This document shows, one piece after another, positions 53,914-62,105 of a DNA stretch of 64,000 nt. The position numbers were made by a program, and so were the translations under genes. This stretch comes from an uncultured Isosphaeraceae bacterium (GTDB lineage: Bacteria; Planctomycetota; Planctomycetia; Isosphaerales; Isosphaeraceae): contig CAMFLR010000001.1 of the NCBI GenBank assembly GCA_945957605.1, forward strand, positions 992,001 through 1,056,000, written 5' to 3'. Positions within the stretch are counted from its first letter, which is position 1, and each line of letters starts with the position of its first letter. The notes beneath the pieces were generated by a model. It was not told where the DNA came from. It did not search any database and saw nothing but the letters and a program-made list of their open reading frames with translations.

Positions 53914-55491
53914 ATGCCACGCTACTCGCTGCAATTTTCGGCCGCCATTCTTTTTATCGCCTCGCAGGCACTCGCCCAGATCCAAGCCAAACCCAGCGAT
54001 GCCGTGGAGCAGGCAACAACGCTTGCGAGACAAGGCAACTTTGACCGAGCCCTTGAGGTTCTCGATAAGGCCATCCGCGAAAACCCCAAGAACAGTGCCG
54101 CGCGGCTATTGCTCGGACAAATCCTCCAGTTCGACGGCCAACCGGATAAGGCTGTCGCGACTTGGGAAGCCGGCCTCACCAACGAGTTGACTGACGTCCC
54201 GCTACTTGTGGCGGTTGGCGAAGTTCGCTTGCGCCAGGCACAAGACGGGCCGACGGTTGCTTATCGCCGTGGCACAATCTCGGTCCAGCCCAACCAAAAC
54301 GGCGCCGGCGAAGAAATATTCAAGACGGAGAGGCTCGCAAACGCAGTCACCGCTTACGAAAAAGCGCGCAAGCTTTCACCGAAAGACGCCGAAATCGCCC
54401 AGTCGCTCGCGTCGGCCTATTCCCAACAGAAGAAGTCAAACGCTGCGATCGCCGTCTGGAATGATCTGATTAAGGCCGAGCCGAAAAATGGCCTGTATCA
54501 TCAACGGCTTGGCGAGGAGTTGAACGCCTCAGGAAAGGCAGCCGATGCGATTGCCGAACTCGAAGCAGCAGTGTCGCTCAATCCCCGCCTCGCAAGCGTC
54601 TATTCGACTCTCGCTGAGATTTTCAAAACCAAAGGAGAGGCGTCAAAGGCCGCGGGTTTACAAAAGAAAGCCGATTTTTACAGTGCTCTTCCCGGCTTTT
54701 CCAAACTGACGTACTCCGACGAAAACATGGCTACGCTTTCGAAGTTGCACGATGCGAGTACGTTGAAGCAATTGCTCGATGACTCGTCTGACCGCTCGAT
54801 CGAATTTCTTGCGACCCTTTGCTGGCAGCATCCGCACGATAGCAACGAAACCAAGGCTTTCGACGCACTCGAAGCCCGAGGCGCACGGACTACACCGATT
54901 CTTCAGGATTTGCTTAAGGGTGCGGGAAGCACGTGCACGGTGCGGAGCACTTCACGAATTCTGGCGCGTCGAAAATCGCCGGGGATGCTTGATTTCCTTG
55001 TCGCTCGTCTTGGCGGAGATCTAAGAGGCTTCGGGATGGAAATGGATATCGCAGGTTCGCTCGATGAACTCGGCGATCCTGGCGCCGTCGAACATCTTGC
55101 CCATGTGATTGCGCCAGACGCGCCTGGCGCAGGAGAACGAGCCGATCTGATGCAAGACTACGCGAGCGCACGAGCACGTGCCGCTCTCGCGCTCGGACGG
55201 TTCAACACGCCAGAGTCCATCGCCGCGCTCGAGCGTGGAACCAAAGATCCTCTGCTCAAGCCGTTCTGCCTTGCCGCGCTTTACCGCATTTCCAGATCGC
55301 CAAAACATCTCGATAGCCTTGACGCCCTGTTCAAAGACGATCCCGGTTACCCGGGCTACCTCGTCAGTAACTACTTTGTCACCATGGTCGGCGACGAGCG
55401 ATCAAAGGCTCTTGCGGAGAAGTGGCGCAAGCTGCTCGAAGCAAAACACGCAGCCGACGAAGCGGCCAGCAAAGCCAAGACCAAGCCATGA
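53914..55491 (+). CDS. Exported TPR protein
   Basis: A signal peptide (MPRYSLQFSAAILFIASQAL) precedes about six TPR units in residues 25-250, such as ALEVLDKAIRENPKNSAARL and AIAELEAAVSLNPRLASVYS. The C-terminal half (about 290-510) is helical with HEAT-like pairs, including GDPGAVEHLAHV and NTPESIAALERGTKDPLLKP. It is likely a scaffold for protein-protein binding. ATG 53914 begins the signal peptide; longer in-frame starts exist but give no signal. The next gene follows after 35 bases. Confidence 0.78.
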   Translation: MPRYSLQFSAAILFIASQALAQIQAKPSDAVEQATTLARQGNFDRALEVLDKAIRENPKNSAARLLLGQILQFDGQPDKAVATWEAGLTNELTDVPLLVAVGEVRLRQAQDGPTVAYRRGTISVQPNQNGAGEEIFKTERLANAVTAYEKARKLSPKDAEIAQSLASAYSQQKKSNAAIAVWNDLIKAEPKNGLYHQRLGEELNASGKAADAIAELEAAVSLNPRLASVYSTLAEIFKTKGEASKAAGLQKKADFYSALPGFSKLTYSDENMATLSKLHDASTLKQLLDDSSDRSIEFLATLCWQHPHDSNETKAFDALEARGARTTPILQDLLKGAGSTCTVRSTSRILARRKSPGMLDFLVARLGGDLRGFGMEMDIAGSLDELGDPGAVEHLAHVIAPDAPGAGERADLMQDYASARARAALALGRFNTPESIAALERGTKDPLLKPFCLAALYRISRSPKHLDSLDALFKDDPGYPGYLVSNYFVTMVGDERSKALAEKWRKLLEAKHAADEAASKAKTKP

Positions 55492-55526
55492 TAATCCTGC
55501 GAACAACGCACACGAGGAGCGCACCT

Positions 55527-57242
55527 ATGCCGCGATTGATCCGCATTCTTATTTTCACGTCATTATTCGGCGTGACCTTCGTTTCGCGTTCTCTTGCACA
55601 AGCGCCTCCCACGCCGGAGAGCAAAGGCGGATGGAAAACGCTCCTTCCTGCAAGCGGCGAGCCCAGCCAGGCGGAAAAAGCCGCAATCACGAAGCATGGC
55701 ATCAACTACGACAAGCTCAAGCTCGCGTGGGACTACAACGACGCCACCTCCGACGGCGCAACAGGCCTGATCGTCATCCACAAAGGTGTGATCGTCGGCG
55801 AGTGGTATCGCGGCGGTGACAAGAACACAACTTACAACATCTATTCGAGCTCGAAGGCATACACGAGCATGGCGTACGGCCTGCTGCTCGCCGAGTCGAA
55901 GAAAGTCGCGCTCGATACCAAGGTTTACACCCACGAATTGCTGCCCGAAGGCTTTCCATTGAGCGATCCGCGCAAAGCGGATATCACTGTGCAACATCTG
56001 CTACAAATGGCGTCGGGGATTGGCCCAGACGCTTTGAAAACCGAGGTCGAGCCATTTGAAATCGCATTGGGGATGACGGACAAATCTCCGTTCGCACTTC
56101 TCAAGTCCCCACCTGGCGACAAGTTCTTCTATAGCAATGCCGGAGTCGCTCATCTGGTGCTGCTGTTCCCGAAATTCGCAGGCAAGGATCTGTTTCCTTA
56201 CTTGAAGGAACGGGTGTTCGACAAGGTTGGCATGGAGAAGATTTCGTGGAATCAAATCGGCGGGCAGGAAGGCAAGCTTGGTCCGCTGAGTCAGGGATAT
56301 AGCGGCATTATGACCACCCCGCGCGAACATGCGCGATACTGTTTCCTCGCACTACACAAGGGAAAATGGAGCAACGAACAGGTTGTGCCCGAGTCGTATT
56401 ACGACTTCGCCTGGACGCCCAGCAAGGCGAACGCAAGCTATGGAGCACAGTGGTGGCTCCACGCCCGTCACAAGTTCGCACCTGCTGATTTCGTCTCGAC
56501 GCAGGGTGCATACAACAACTGCGGATATGTGCTTCCCAGCCGCGATTTGATTTTCGTACGACTCGGAAACGGCCAGAAATTCACTGATAAGGATTTCGAC
56601 CAGCATCTCGTCGCCAAGGTGCTGGACGCCCTCCCCTCCCCCTTTGAGAAGTGGGAAAAGGAGATCGGCGCTTATGAAGCGGCTGACAAGAAGTCGATGC
56701 CGCCGAGCGGCGGGATCGTGTTTATCGGATCATCAAGCACGCGACTCTGGAAAACGCTCGCGCAAGATTTTCCCGATCATAAGGTGATCAATCGCGGCTT
56801 CGGCGGTTCGCAGATTATCGACTCGGTCCACTTTGCCGATCGCGTCGTCATTCCTTATGCGCCGAAGCTGATCATCTTGCAAGCCGGCGGCAACGACATC
56901 AACGCCCGGAAGTCGCCCGAAACAGTTCTCGACGATTTCAGGGCGTTCGTCAGCACCGTTCGCGCCAAGTTGCCTGACACGCGGATCGCCTTCTTCGCGG
57001 TAACGCCCTCAGGTTCGCGATGGTCGCAGCGAGAAAAGCAGCAGAAGGCGAACGCGCTCATAAAGGCCTATGTCGCAACAGAAAAGAATGTCGACTTCAT
57101 CCCGCTTTGGGACGAATTCCTCGGCGCCGATGGTCAGCCACGCGCCGAGTTGTTCGTTGCTGATCGGTTGCACAACAATGCCGAAGGGTACAAGATTCGC
57201 GCGAAGGCTGTGCGCGAATACCTCCAGTCGACCGGCCAATAA
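55527..57242 (+). CDS. Exported beta-lactamase-like / SGNH hydrolase fusion
   Basis: The 571-residue protein has a signal peptide (MPRLIRILIFTSLFGVTFVS) and two hydrolase domains. The first (about 60-370) is a class C beta-lactamase/DD-peptidase fold with the SSSK motif at 107-110 and YSN at 202-204. The second (about 395-568) is SGNH/GDSL type: Ser402 in IGSSS, GFGGS near 424-428, GGND with Asn456, and Asp546/His549 in VADRLHNN. It could hydrolyse both a peptide or lactam and an ester on one cell-wall or glycan substrate. GAGGAG precedes ATG 55527. It is likely co-transcribed with the TPR gene. Confidence 0.85.
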   Translation: MPRLIRILIFTSLFGVTFVSRSLAQAPPTPESKGGWKTLLPASGEPSQAEKAAITKHGINYDKLKLAWDYNDATSDGATGLIVIHKGVIVGEWYRGGDKNTTYNIYSSSKAYTSMAYGLLLAESKKVALDTKVYTHELLPEGFPLSDPRKADITVQHLLQMASGIGPDALKTEVEPFEIALGMTDKSPFALLKSPPGDKFFYSNAGVAHLVLLFPKFAGKDLFPYLKERVFDKVGMEKISWNQIGGQEGKLGPLSQGYSGIMTTPREHARYCFLALHKGKWSNEQVVPESYYDFAWTPSKANASYGAQWWLHARHKFAPADFVSTQGAYNNCGYVLPSRDLIFVRLGNGQKFTDKDFDQHLVAKVLDALPSPFEKWEKEIGAYEAADKKSMPPSGGIVFIGSSSTRLWKTLAQDFPDHKVINRGFGGSQIIDSVHFADRVVIPYAPKLIILQAGGNDINARKSPETVLDDFRAFVSTVRAKLPDTRIAFFAVTPSGSRWSQREKQQKANALIKAYVATEKNVDFIPLWDEFLGADGQPRAELFVADRLHNNAEGYKIRAKAVREYLQSTGQ

Positions 57243-57300
57243 TGCGATCGAAGCGCGGGTGTTCGAGTCAAACGCCCGCGCTTCGCTTGTTCATGCTCGA

Positions 57301-58083
57301 TCAGGAAATCGCGTCGAGCGAGACCACGAATAACAGGTCGGAATTGGCGGGGATTGAGCCCGTTGCCGTTGATCCGTAGCCCTGGGCAGCGGGAATCGAG
57401 ATGATTCTCGTCTCGCCGACCGTCATCCCTTGTATACCTTCGTCGAAGCCGGGAATTACCTGGCTCGCACCAAGTTGGAAGCTAAACGGCGCACCGCCGT
57501 GACTGTTCGACATGTCGAACACCTGGCCGGTTGACGCCAGGTAACCGGTGTAGCGTACGCTGGCTGTCTGGCCGGATTGAATCGCCGCACCGCTGCCCTG
57601 GGCGACGGTCGCCACATCGACACCGTTCGCGAGCGTCGTGAACTTGGGTACGCCGATGGTGAACGCCTTGCTCGCGCTACTCTTCGCGAAGCCGGCACTC
57701 GGCACGAACTGGGCCGTCACCTTATATTTGCCGAAAAACACGTCCTGCCCGCCCGCGCCGTAGGGCAACGTGTAGGTGGCAATGCTCTTGCCGCCAGTCG
57801 AGGCCGTAACGGGAACGGTTGCCACCACTTGACCGTGATCGACAATATTCACATTGCCCTGCGGCGCGCCGGCCCTGGCGTTCCCCTTGACGACCACGTT
57901 GAAGACGATCGGCTGTGCGAGCGTGCCCGACGTGACGGAAAGGGTCGTGCGTGTCGCGACGTGTTTCGCCGCTGCCACATGCGCAGTCGCACTAGCGGGG
58001 CTAGCCGAAAGGACAACGCGAGTCTCCAGCGCTTCGTTCACAAACGAAATCGCCGGGGAGAATTGATAACGTCGCTTGGTCAT
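57301..58083 (-). CDS. Exported FKBP-type peptidyl-prolyl isomerase with Ig-like domain
   Basis: The 260-residue protein has the planctomycete N-terminal motif ALETRVVLSA (about 18-27), an Ig-like domain (about 40-150), and a C-terminal FKBP domain (about 155-260). The FKBP part has VRYTGYLASTGQVFD, FQLGASQVIPGFDEGIQGM, GETRIISIPAAQGYG and NSDLLFVVSLD, preserving most of the FKBP active-site residues. It should catalyse proline isomerisation in secreted proteins. The LExR-type motif suggests export by a planctomycete-specific route. Confidence 0.85.
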   Translation of the reverse strand: MTKRRYQFSPAISFVNEALETRVVLSASPASATAHVAAAKHVATRTTLSVTSGTLAQPIVFNVVVKGNARAGAPQGNVNIVDHGQVVATVPVTASTGGKSIATYTLPYGAGGQDVFFGKYKVTAQFVPSAGFAKSSASKAFTIGVPKFTTLANGVDVATVAQGSGAAIQSGQTASVRYTGYLASTGQVFDMSNSHGGAPFSFQLGASQVIPGFDEGIQGMTVGETRIISIPAAQGYGSTATGSIPANSDLLFVVSLDAIS

Positions 58084-58538
58084 AACATCATCCCTGCGAG
58101 ACAACCCTTCAGAGTCGATCCCTGACTCCGAACCCTCAAAACGCAACCCGCACGCTGCAAGCAGTTGCGGGTCCTCGCCGTTGGCCGTGCGGCCAGGTTG
58201 TGGGTGCGTCTTGGCTCAAATCTCGCGGCGACGGGAAAGCGAACGTCCAACCGAACTACGCAACGTCCCAGGTGAAAGGCGCGCGAAAGTATACTCAGAG
58301 TCTCGATTTTCGGAACCCGAGTCTGAGAGTTCGAAGTTGCGGTAGAATCCGGCCTGAACTTGAGTCTTTTTCCTCTCGCATTGAAAGTTTGCAACCAGCC
58401 CGAGGCAGTGCCACGAGGGGGTGCCGCGCGCGAGTGCGCCATCAGAATTTGTCGCACAAAAATTCGGGCTCGCGGCAGCCAACATGAGCCCGCGCTGTAC
58501 GGACCGAGTGATCCGGCGAAAGTGACGGCTCCGGCGGC
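58084..58538. other. Intergenic region, no convincing gene
   Basis: It lies between two minus-strand genes. A minus-strand TATACT (58293-58288) could be a -10 element for the FKBP gene but has a poor -35. Short frames in several phases overlap each other without known domains. No clear terminator is seen. Confidence 0.35.
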
Positions 58539-59186
58539 TCACTGGCCGTGGATGAACCCGCGGAGGTGATGGCTGTAGTAGTAGAACGGGTCCATCCTGA
58601 GATGCGTGTTGGGCAACGCACGCAGGTCCGACAACACCGCAGATTCGTCAGTCCAATATTGAAGGTTCTCGTCGACAGTGACCCCGGCCGACTGGGCGAT
58701 GGCTTTCAGGTCGGCGATGACTTGATCGACCTTGGATTGAGGATCGTCAATCCCCAATTTTTTGAGATCCGCCGTGATGATATCTTCCTTATTGGCCCAT
58801 TGCGACGCACTGAAACCGCTCTCGATGAAGCCGTAGTCGATTCGGTACACGATGTCGAAGCGGACCAACGACGCTTTCGATGCGGAATTCACGTAGTAGG
58901 CCACTGGTTTCTGCGGTACACCCAGGGCTCGAAAGTCTTGGGCCAGCGTGTAAACCTCGGATTTCGTGACTTGCGAGTCGAATTGCACTTGGACCACGTC
59001 GATCCTCAGCTTCGTGAAATCATGCTTCAAGCGGTCAATCTCGACATTGTGAACAACCTCGGCAGAGGGGTGCGGCATGCGGTCCGCGTGTCCGTCATGG
59101 TTGGCGGCGACAGAGAGGAGACGCCGCCCCTCAAGATTTTCGATGGAAAGGGGCATCGGTCGTCTTCGGCCGGTAGGGGACATCAT
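58539..59186 (-). CDS. Exported protein with LExR-type motif, unknown function
   Basis: The 215-residue protein carries PLSIENLEGRRLLSV near residues 12-26, the same kind of N-terminal motif as the neighbouring FKBP gene. The remaining part is mixed alpha/beta, with VRFDIVYRIDYGFIESGFSA in the middle and a His/Tyr-rich C-terminus (FYYYSHHLRGFIHG). No family is recognised. GAGGG five bases before ATG 59186 supports the start; the adjacent ATG one codon later is possible. The opposite strand also remains open for 230 codons, which I treat as a shadow. Confidence 0.6.
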   Translation of the reverse strand: MMSPTGRRRPMPLSIENLEGRRLLSVAANHDGHADRMPHPSAEVVHNVEIDRLKHDFTKLRIDVVQVQFDSQVTKSEVYTLAQDFRALGVPQKPVAYYVNSASKASLVRFDIVYRIDYGFIESGFSASQWANKEDIITADLKKLGIDDPQSKVDQVIADLKAIAQSAGVTVDENLQYWTDESAVLSDLRALPNTHLRMDPFYYYSHHLRGFIHGQ

Positions 59187-59524
59187 TCGATCCCTCAAAT
59201 TCGATCCTGCTACAGTTTTTCCGTGAGGGCATGTTGCTGACATTCAGTATTTGAAATGCTTTAGCGCACATACCGCCCAGAGAATCTTTTCGGCCCAAGC
59301 GCATCGACAGATAATGATTTCCTATCGTTAGGGACGAGGTATTTGCTGGTCTGGCAGCTTATCGGAAGAAGGGCGGCTGTGCGGGTTCCGCGAGCAAGCG
59401 CGGCTCGGTTCGAGCGCGGGTCTTGCAATTGAACAGTATAATCACCGCTGTTGGAGCCCCGTCTTCGGGCGGAAAATCAATCCTGCCGGCTGAAGCCGGT
59501 ACTCCAATCCCGGAGCCCCGCGCC
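59187..59524. other. Intergenic region between divergent genes
   Basis: No gene or strong signal is seen. The plus-strand frame is open from 59423 but its first 34 codons are not needed for the downstream protein, whose GTG start has a good ribosome site. Promoters for both sides should lie here. Confidence 0.35.
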
Positions 59525-60415
59525 GTGCGCTTTCGCCCTTCACAGATGATGCTCGCCGTTTCTAGCGTGCTGCTCGTGCTCTTCGTCGCCGCCCAATGGC
59601 TTGGAGTCGCTCGCCCTGCTCCATTCGATCCCAACGTCGTTCTCATTCTGCTTTCGCTCGCGGTAATCGCCAGCTTCGTCGCGCCTTGGTTAAGCGACGT
59701 AGAAAAACGCTTCGCCGACGATCGCCGCAACCTCCTCGAACGCCTGGAACAAATCGGCCGCTCGTTCGCGACGACCAGCACCGCCCCGCCGACAGCCACA
59801 TCACCTCCCGAGTCGCAGGTCGACCTCTCTGAAGTGGCGACTGCGATCAAGGAAGGACGCTGGCGCGATGCGCAGAACGTCCTCGACGATCACGTCGAAC
59901 ATCCTGATGCGTCAAAACTTACGGCCAGGCTTCAGGCTGCGCGCGAATCGTCTTCGACTAGCCTTCTCGCACAACTCGAGGCAGCGAAGCAGGTTAGCGA
60001 CGCGCCTCGCGTGCTCGAAATTCGCGATCAGCTCGCCGAGACCATGGACGCCGAGCCGTTGCGGACGCTCGACGAAGACCTGGGCCGGTGGTTCATGCCC
60101 GTGATGATGAAGCGGCTTCGGACGGGCTCGGTTGGCCCTGAAGTGGCCGACCTGGCGATGCGCGTCGCCGAGCGATTGGGGCATACGCGCGAAGGAGCGA
60201 GCCTGCGGGCTTCGTTACCGACTCTACGCCGAAGTGCAGGCCAGTGCCCGCGCTGCCTCAAGCCCTATCGCGGCATCGCGGATGCATGTCCGGAATGTCT
60301 GAGTGTACCCGCGGTCACTTCCGCGCCGCCTGGTAGCGATGCCGAGGTGGAAGAAGTGGAAAAATTGACGCGACCGGAAGAGAGCCCGTTCATCGACCTT
60401 GATGAAGACCAGTAA
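59525..60415 (+). CDS. Membrane protein with C-terminal zinc ribbon
   Basis: The 296-residue protein has two membrane helices (about 8-27 and 36-55), a helical, charged middle (about 60-240) with DVEKRFADDRRNLLERLEQI, and a zinc ribbon CPRCLKPYRGIADACPEC near 240-257, then an acidic tail. It may be an anchored adaptor. The GTG at 59525 is preferred because GGAG lies eight bases before it. No family is recognised. The beta-propeller gene follows after 153 bases. Confidence 0.68.
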   Translation: MRFRPSQMMLAVSSVLLVLFVAAQWLGVARPAPFDPNVVLILLSLAVIASFVAPWLSDVEKRFADDRRNLLERLEQIGRSFATTSTAPPTATSPPESQVDLSEVATAIKEGRWRDAQNVLDDHVEHPDASKLTARLQAARESSSTSLLAQLEAAKQVSDAPRVLEIRDQLAETMDAEPLRTLDEDLGRWFMPVMMKRLRTGSVGPEVADLAMRVAERLGHTREGASLRASLPTLRRSAGQCPRCLKPYRGIADACPECLSVPAVTSAPPGSDAEVEEVEKLTRPEESPFIDLDEDQ

Positions 60416-60568
60416 TTGTGCCGGATCGTCCGACTTTCGCGGAATATCCCCAAGTTCCCGAATGCCCCAACTTGACGAGACAAGGACTGTCGGCAAGGAT
60501 GGTTGAAGTCCTGTCTCTCCATTCAGACAGACCTTCCCGTCCGCGCCGGCAATGGAAAGGATCGGGCC

Positions 60569-61897
60569 ATGACCCGTCGTTTGATCTTCGTTTGGGTCGG
60601 ATTGGTCATCGGGGCCAGCGCCGCCCAGGCCCAGATTCCGTTCAGCAAGAACATGGTGCCCACGCGCACCACGCTCGCCCGACTGGGGCTAGAGCGGAAC
60701 TGGTACAACGTGATCCCGCTTGCCGGCGGCGCCGAGCAAGTTGCTGAAATCAGCATCGACCTGGACATGGTCTTTGCTCAGACGAACCAGGCGAACTTCC
60801 ACGCGTTCGATTCCGAGTCGGGCCGCCACCTCTGGACCGCCAACCTGGGCGTCCACTCAGTTGACGCCCACCCGGCCTCGGCCAACGCGACGACCGTCTT
60901 CGTCACCAACTCGAACATGCTGTTCGCGATCGACCGTAAGACCGGTCTGATCAACTGGAAGCGTCAACTCTCGACGCTCGCCGGCGGTTCGACCGCCTGC
61001 GACGACATGCGAGTTTGGGTCGGCACTCTCGACGGCAAGATCAACACATACAAGGCGGCAGACGGCGGCGAACTCTGGTCGGCTCAAACGCGCGGTGAAG
61101 TGACGTCACGCCCGCACCCGGCCGAGCATGTGGTCGCGGTCGCCAGCCAGGACGGCCGCGTTTATATCTATCGCGCTGAGTTCAATACGCCGCTGATGAC
61201 CTGGGCAGCTCGTGGTCCTATCACGGCTCCGCTCGGCGCTTACAGCACGCGCACGCTGCTGGTCCCCTCGCAGGACAAGAGCCTGTACGCGATCGACCTC
61301 TTCACCGGCGAGACGAAGTGGGTCTTCGCGAGCGGTTCGCCGATCAATCAGGAGCCGCTGGTTTCGGGCGAGGACGTTTACATCGTCAACACGGCCGGCA
61401 ATCTCTCGCGCATCAACGGCAAGTCGGGTGCGGAGCAGTGGACGATCTCGACCCTCGGTGGCCCGCTTCTCGGCGTCACTGCGAAGCGCGTCTACCTTGA
61501 GTCGCGTGATGGTGACCTGTTCATTGTCGATCGCAACACTGGTCACATGCTCTTCGACCCGCGTGCGACGCACGAACGAGCTGGACTCAACATTCGCGAC
61601 TTCCAGCTCGGCCCAACGAATCGTCTGAACGACCGCATTTATATCGCGAGCAAAAACGGGATGCTGGTTTGCCTCCGCGAATCAGGTGCGATCAAACCTG
61701 TTCCGCTCCGCGACCCCAAGGAAAAGCCGTTCGGATATATTCCTCCTGAAGGCATTCCCGAAGACCAGCCGCCGGCCCCCACTCCGCCCCCGAGCGACGC
61801 TCCCAAGGCGGAAGACAAGGAAAAGGCCGACGCTGCCGCCGAACCAAAGGAAGACGCCCCCGCCAAGAAAGAACAAGGCGCGGACGAGCCCAAGTAA
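60569..61897 (+). CDS. Exported PQQ-type beta-propeller protein (BamB-like)
   Basis: A signal peptide (MTRRLIFVWVGLVIGASAAQ) precedes about seven PQQ-like blades, with repeats such as HAFDSESGRHLWTANLG, FAIDRKTGLINWKRQL, TYKAADGGELWSAQT, YAIDLFTGETKWVFASG and RINGKSGAEQWTIST. A Pro/Lys/Glu/Asp-rich tail follows (about 400-442). BamB-type propellers help insert outer-membrane proteins, but this family also includes quinoproteins; quinone ligands are not evident here. AAGGA lies eight bases before ATG 60569. A strong terminator follows the stop. Confidence 0.82.
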   Translation: MTRRLIFVWVGLVIGASAAQAQIPFSKNMVPTRTTLARLGLERNWYNVIPLAGGAEQVAEISIDLDMVFAQTNQANFHAFDSESGRHLWTANLGVHSVDAHPASANATTVFVTNSNMLFAIDRKTGLINWKRQLSTLAGGSTACDDMRVWVGTLDGKINTYKAADGGELWSAQTRGEVTSRPHPAEHVVAVASQDGRVYIYRAEFNTPLMTWAARGPITAPLGAYSTRTLLVPSQDKSLYAIDLFTGETKWVFASGSPINQEPLVSGEDVYIVNTAGNLSRINGKSGAEQWTISTLGGPLLGVTAKRVYLESRDGDLFIVDRNTGHMLFDPRATHERAGLNIRDFQLGPTNRLNDRIYIASKNGMLVCLRESGAIKPVPLRDPKEKPFGYIPPEGIPEDQPPAPTPPPSDAPKAEDKEKADAAAEPKEDAPAKKEQGADEPK

Positions 61898-61922
61898 ATC
61901 GTTTCTGACTCGCATATTCAGG

Positions 61923-61969
61923 AAACCGGCGGGTAGTCGATCCTTTCGACGCCCGCCGGTTTTCTTTTT
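61923..61969 (+). terminator. Rho-independent terminator
   Basis: AAACCGGCGGG (61923-61933) pairs with CCCGCCGGTTT (61952-61962), with a small inner stem GTCG/CGAC, followed by TTTTCTTTTT. It ends the beta-propeller gene. Confidence 0.9.
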
Positions 61970-61997
61970 GCCCGTCAGTCTGTCGACGCATAACCCG

Positions 61998-62026
61998 ATG
62001 ACGCGGCGGCTTCAAATTGTCATAAT
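61998..62026 (+). promoter_or_regulatory. Candidate purH promoter
   Basis: ATGACG (61998-62003) and CATAAT (62021-62026) are 17 bases apart, matching consensus at four and five positions. Transcription would begin near 62033, just before a terminator-like hairpin in the purH leader. Confidence 0.4.
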
Positions 62027-62040
62027 GGGAAACGTGGCTG

Positions 62041-62075
62041 GTCGGGTGGTTCACATCCACCCGACTTTCTTTTTT
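62041..62075 (+). terminator. Leader terminator before purH
   Basis: GTCGGGTGG (62041-62049) pairs with CCACCCGAC (62057-62065) across a seven-base loop, followed directly by TTTCTTTTTT. It lies only 30 bases before the purH start, with no room for a promoter after it, so purH messages must read through it. It may work as an attenuator. Confidence 0.7.
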
Positions 62076-62105
62076 GGGTCGCCTTGAAATCGAGGAAATG
62101 CAGCG

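Noticed and set aside
58548-59240. 230-codon plus-strand frame opposite the LExR-motif protein
   Set aside because: Only the minus-strand frame has a recognised N-terminal motif and a ribosome site.
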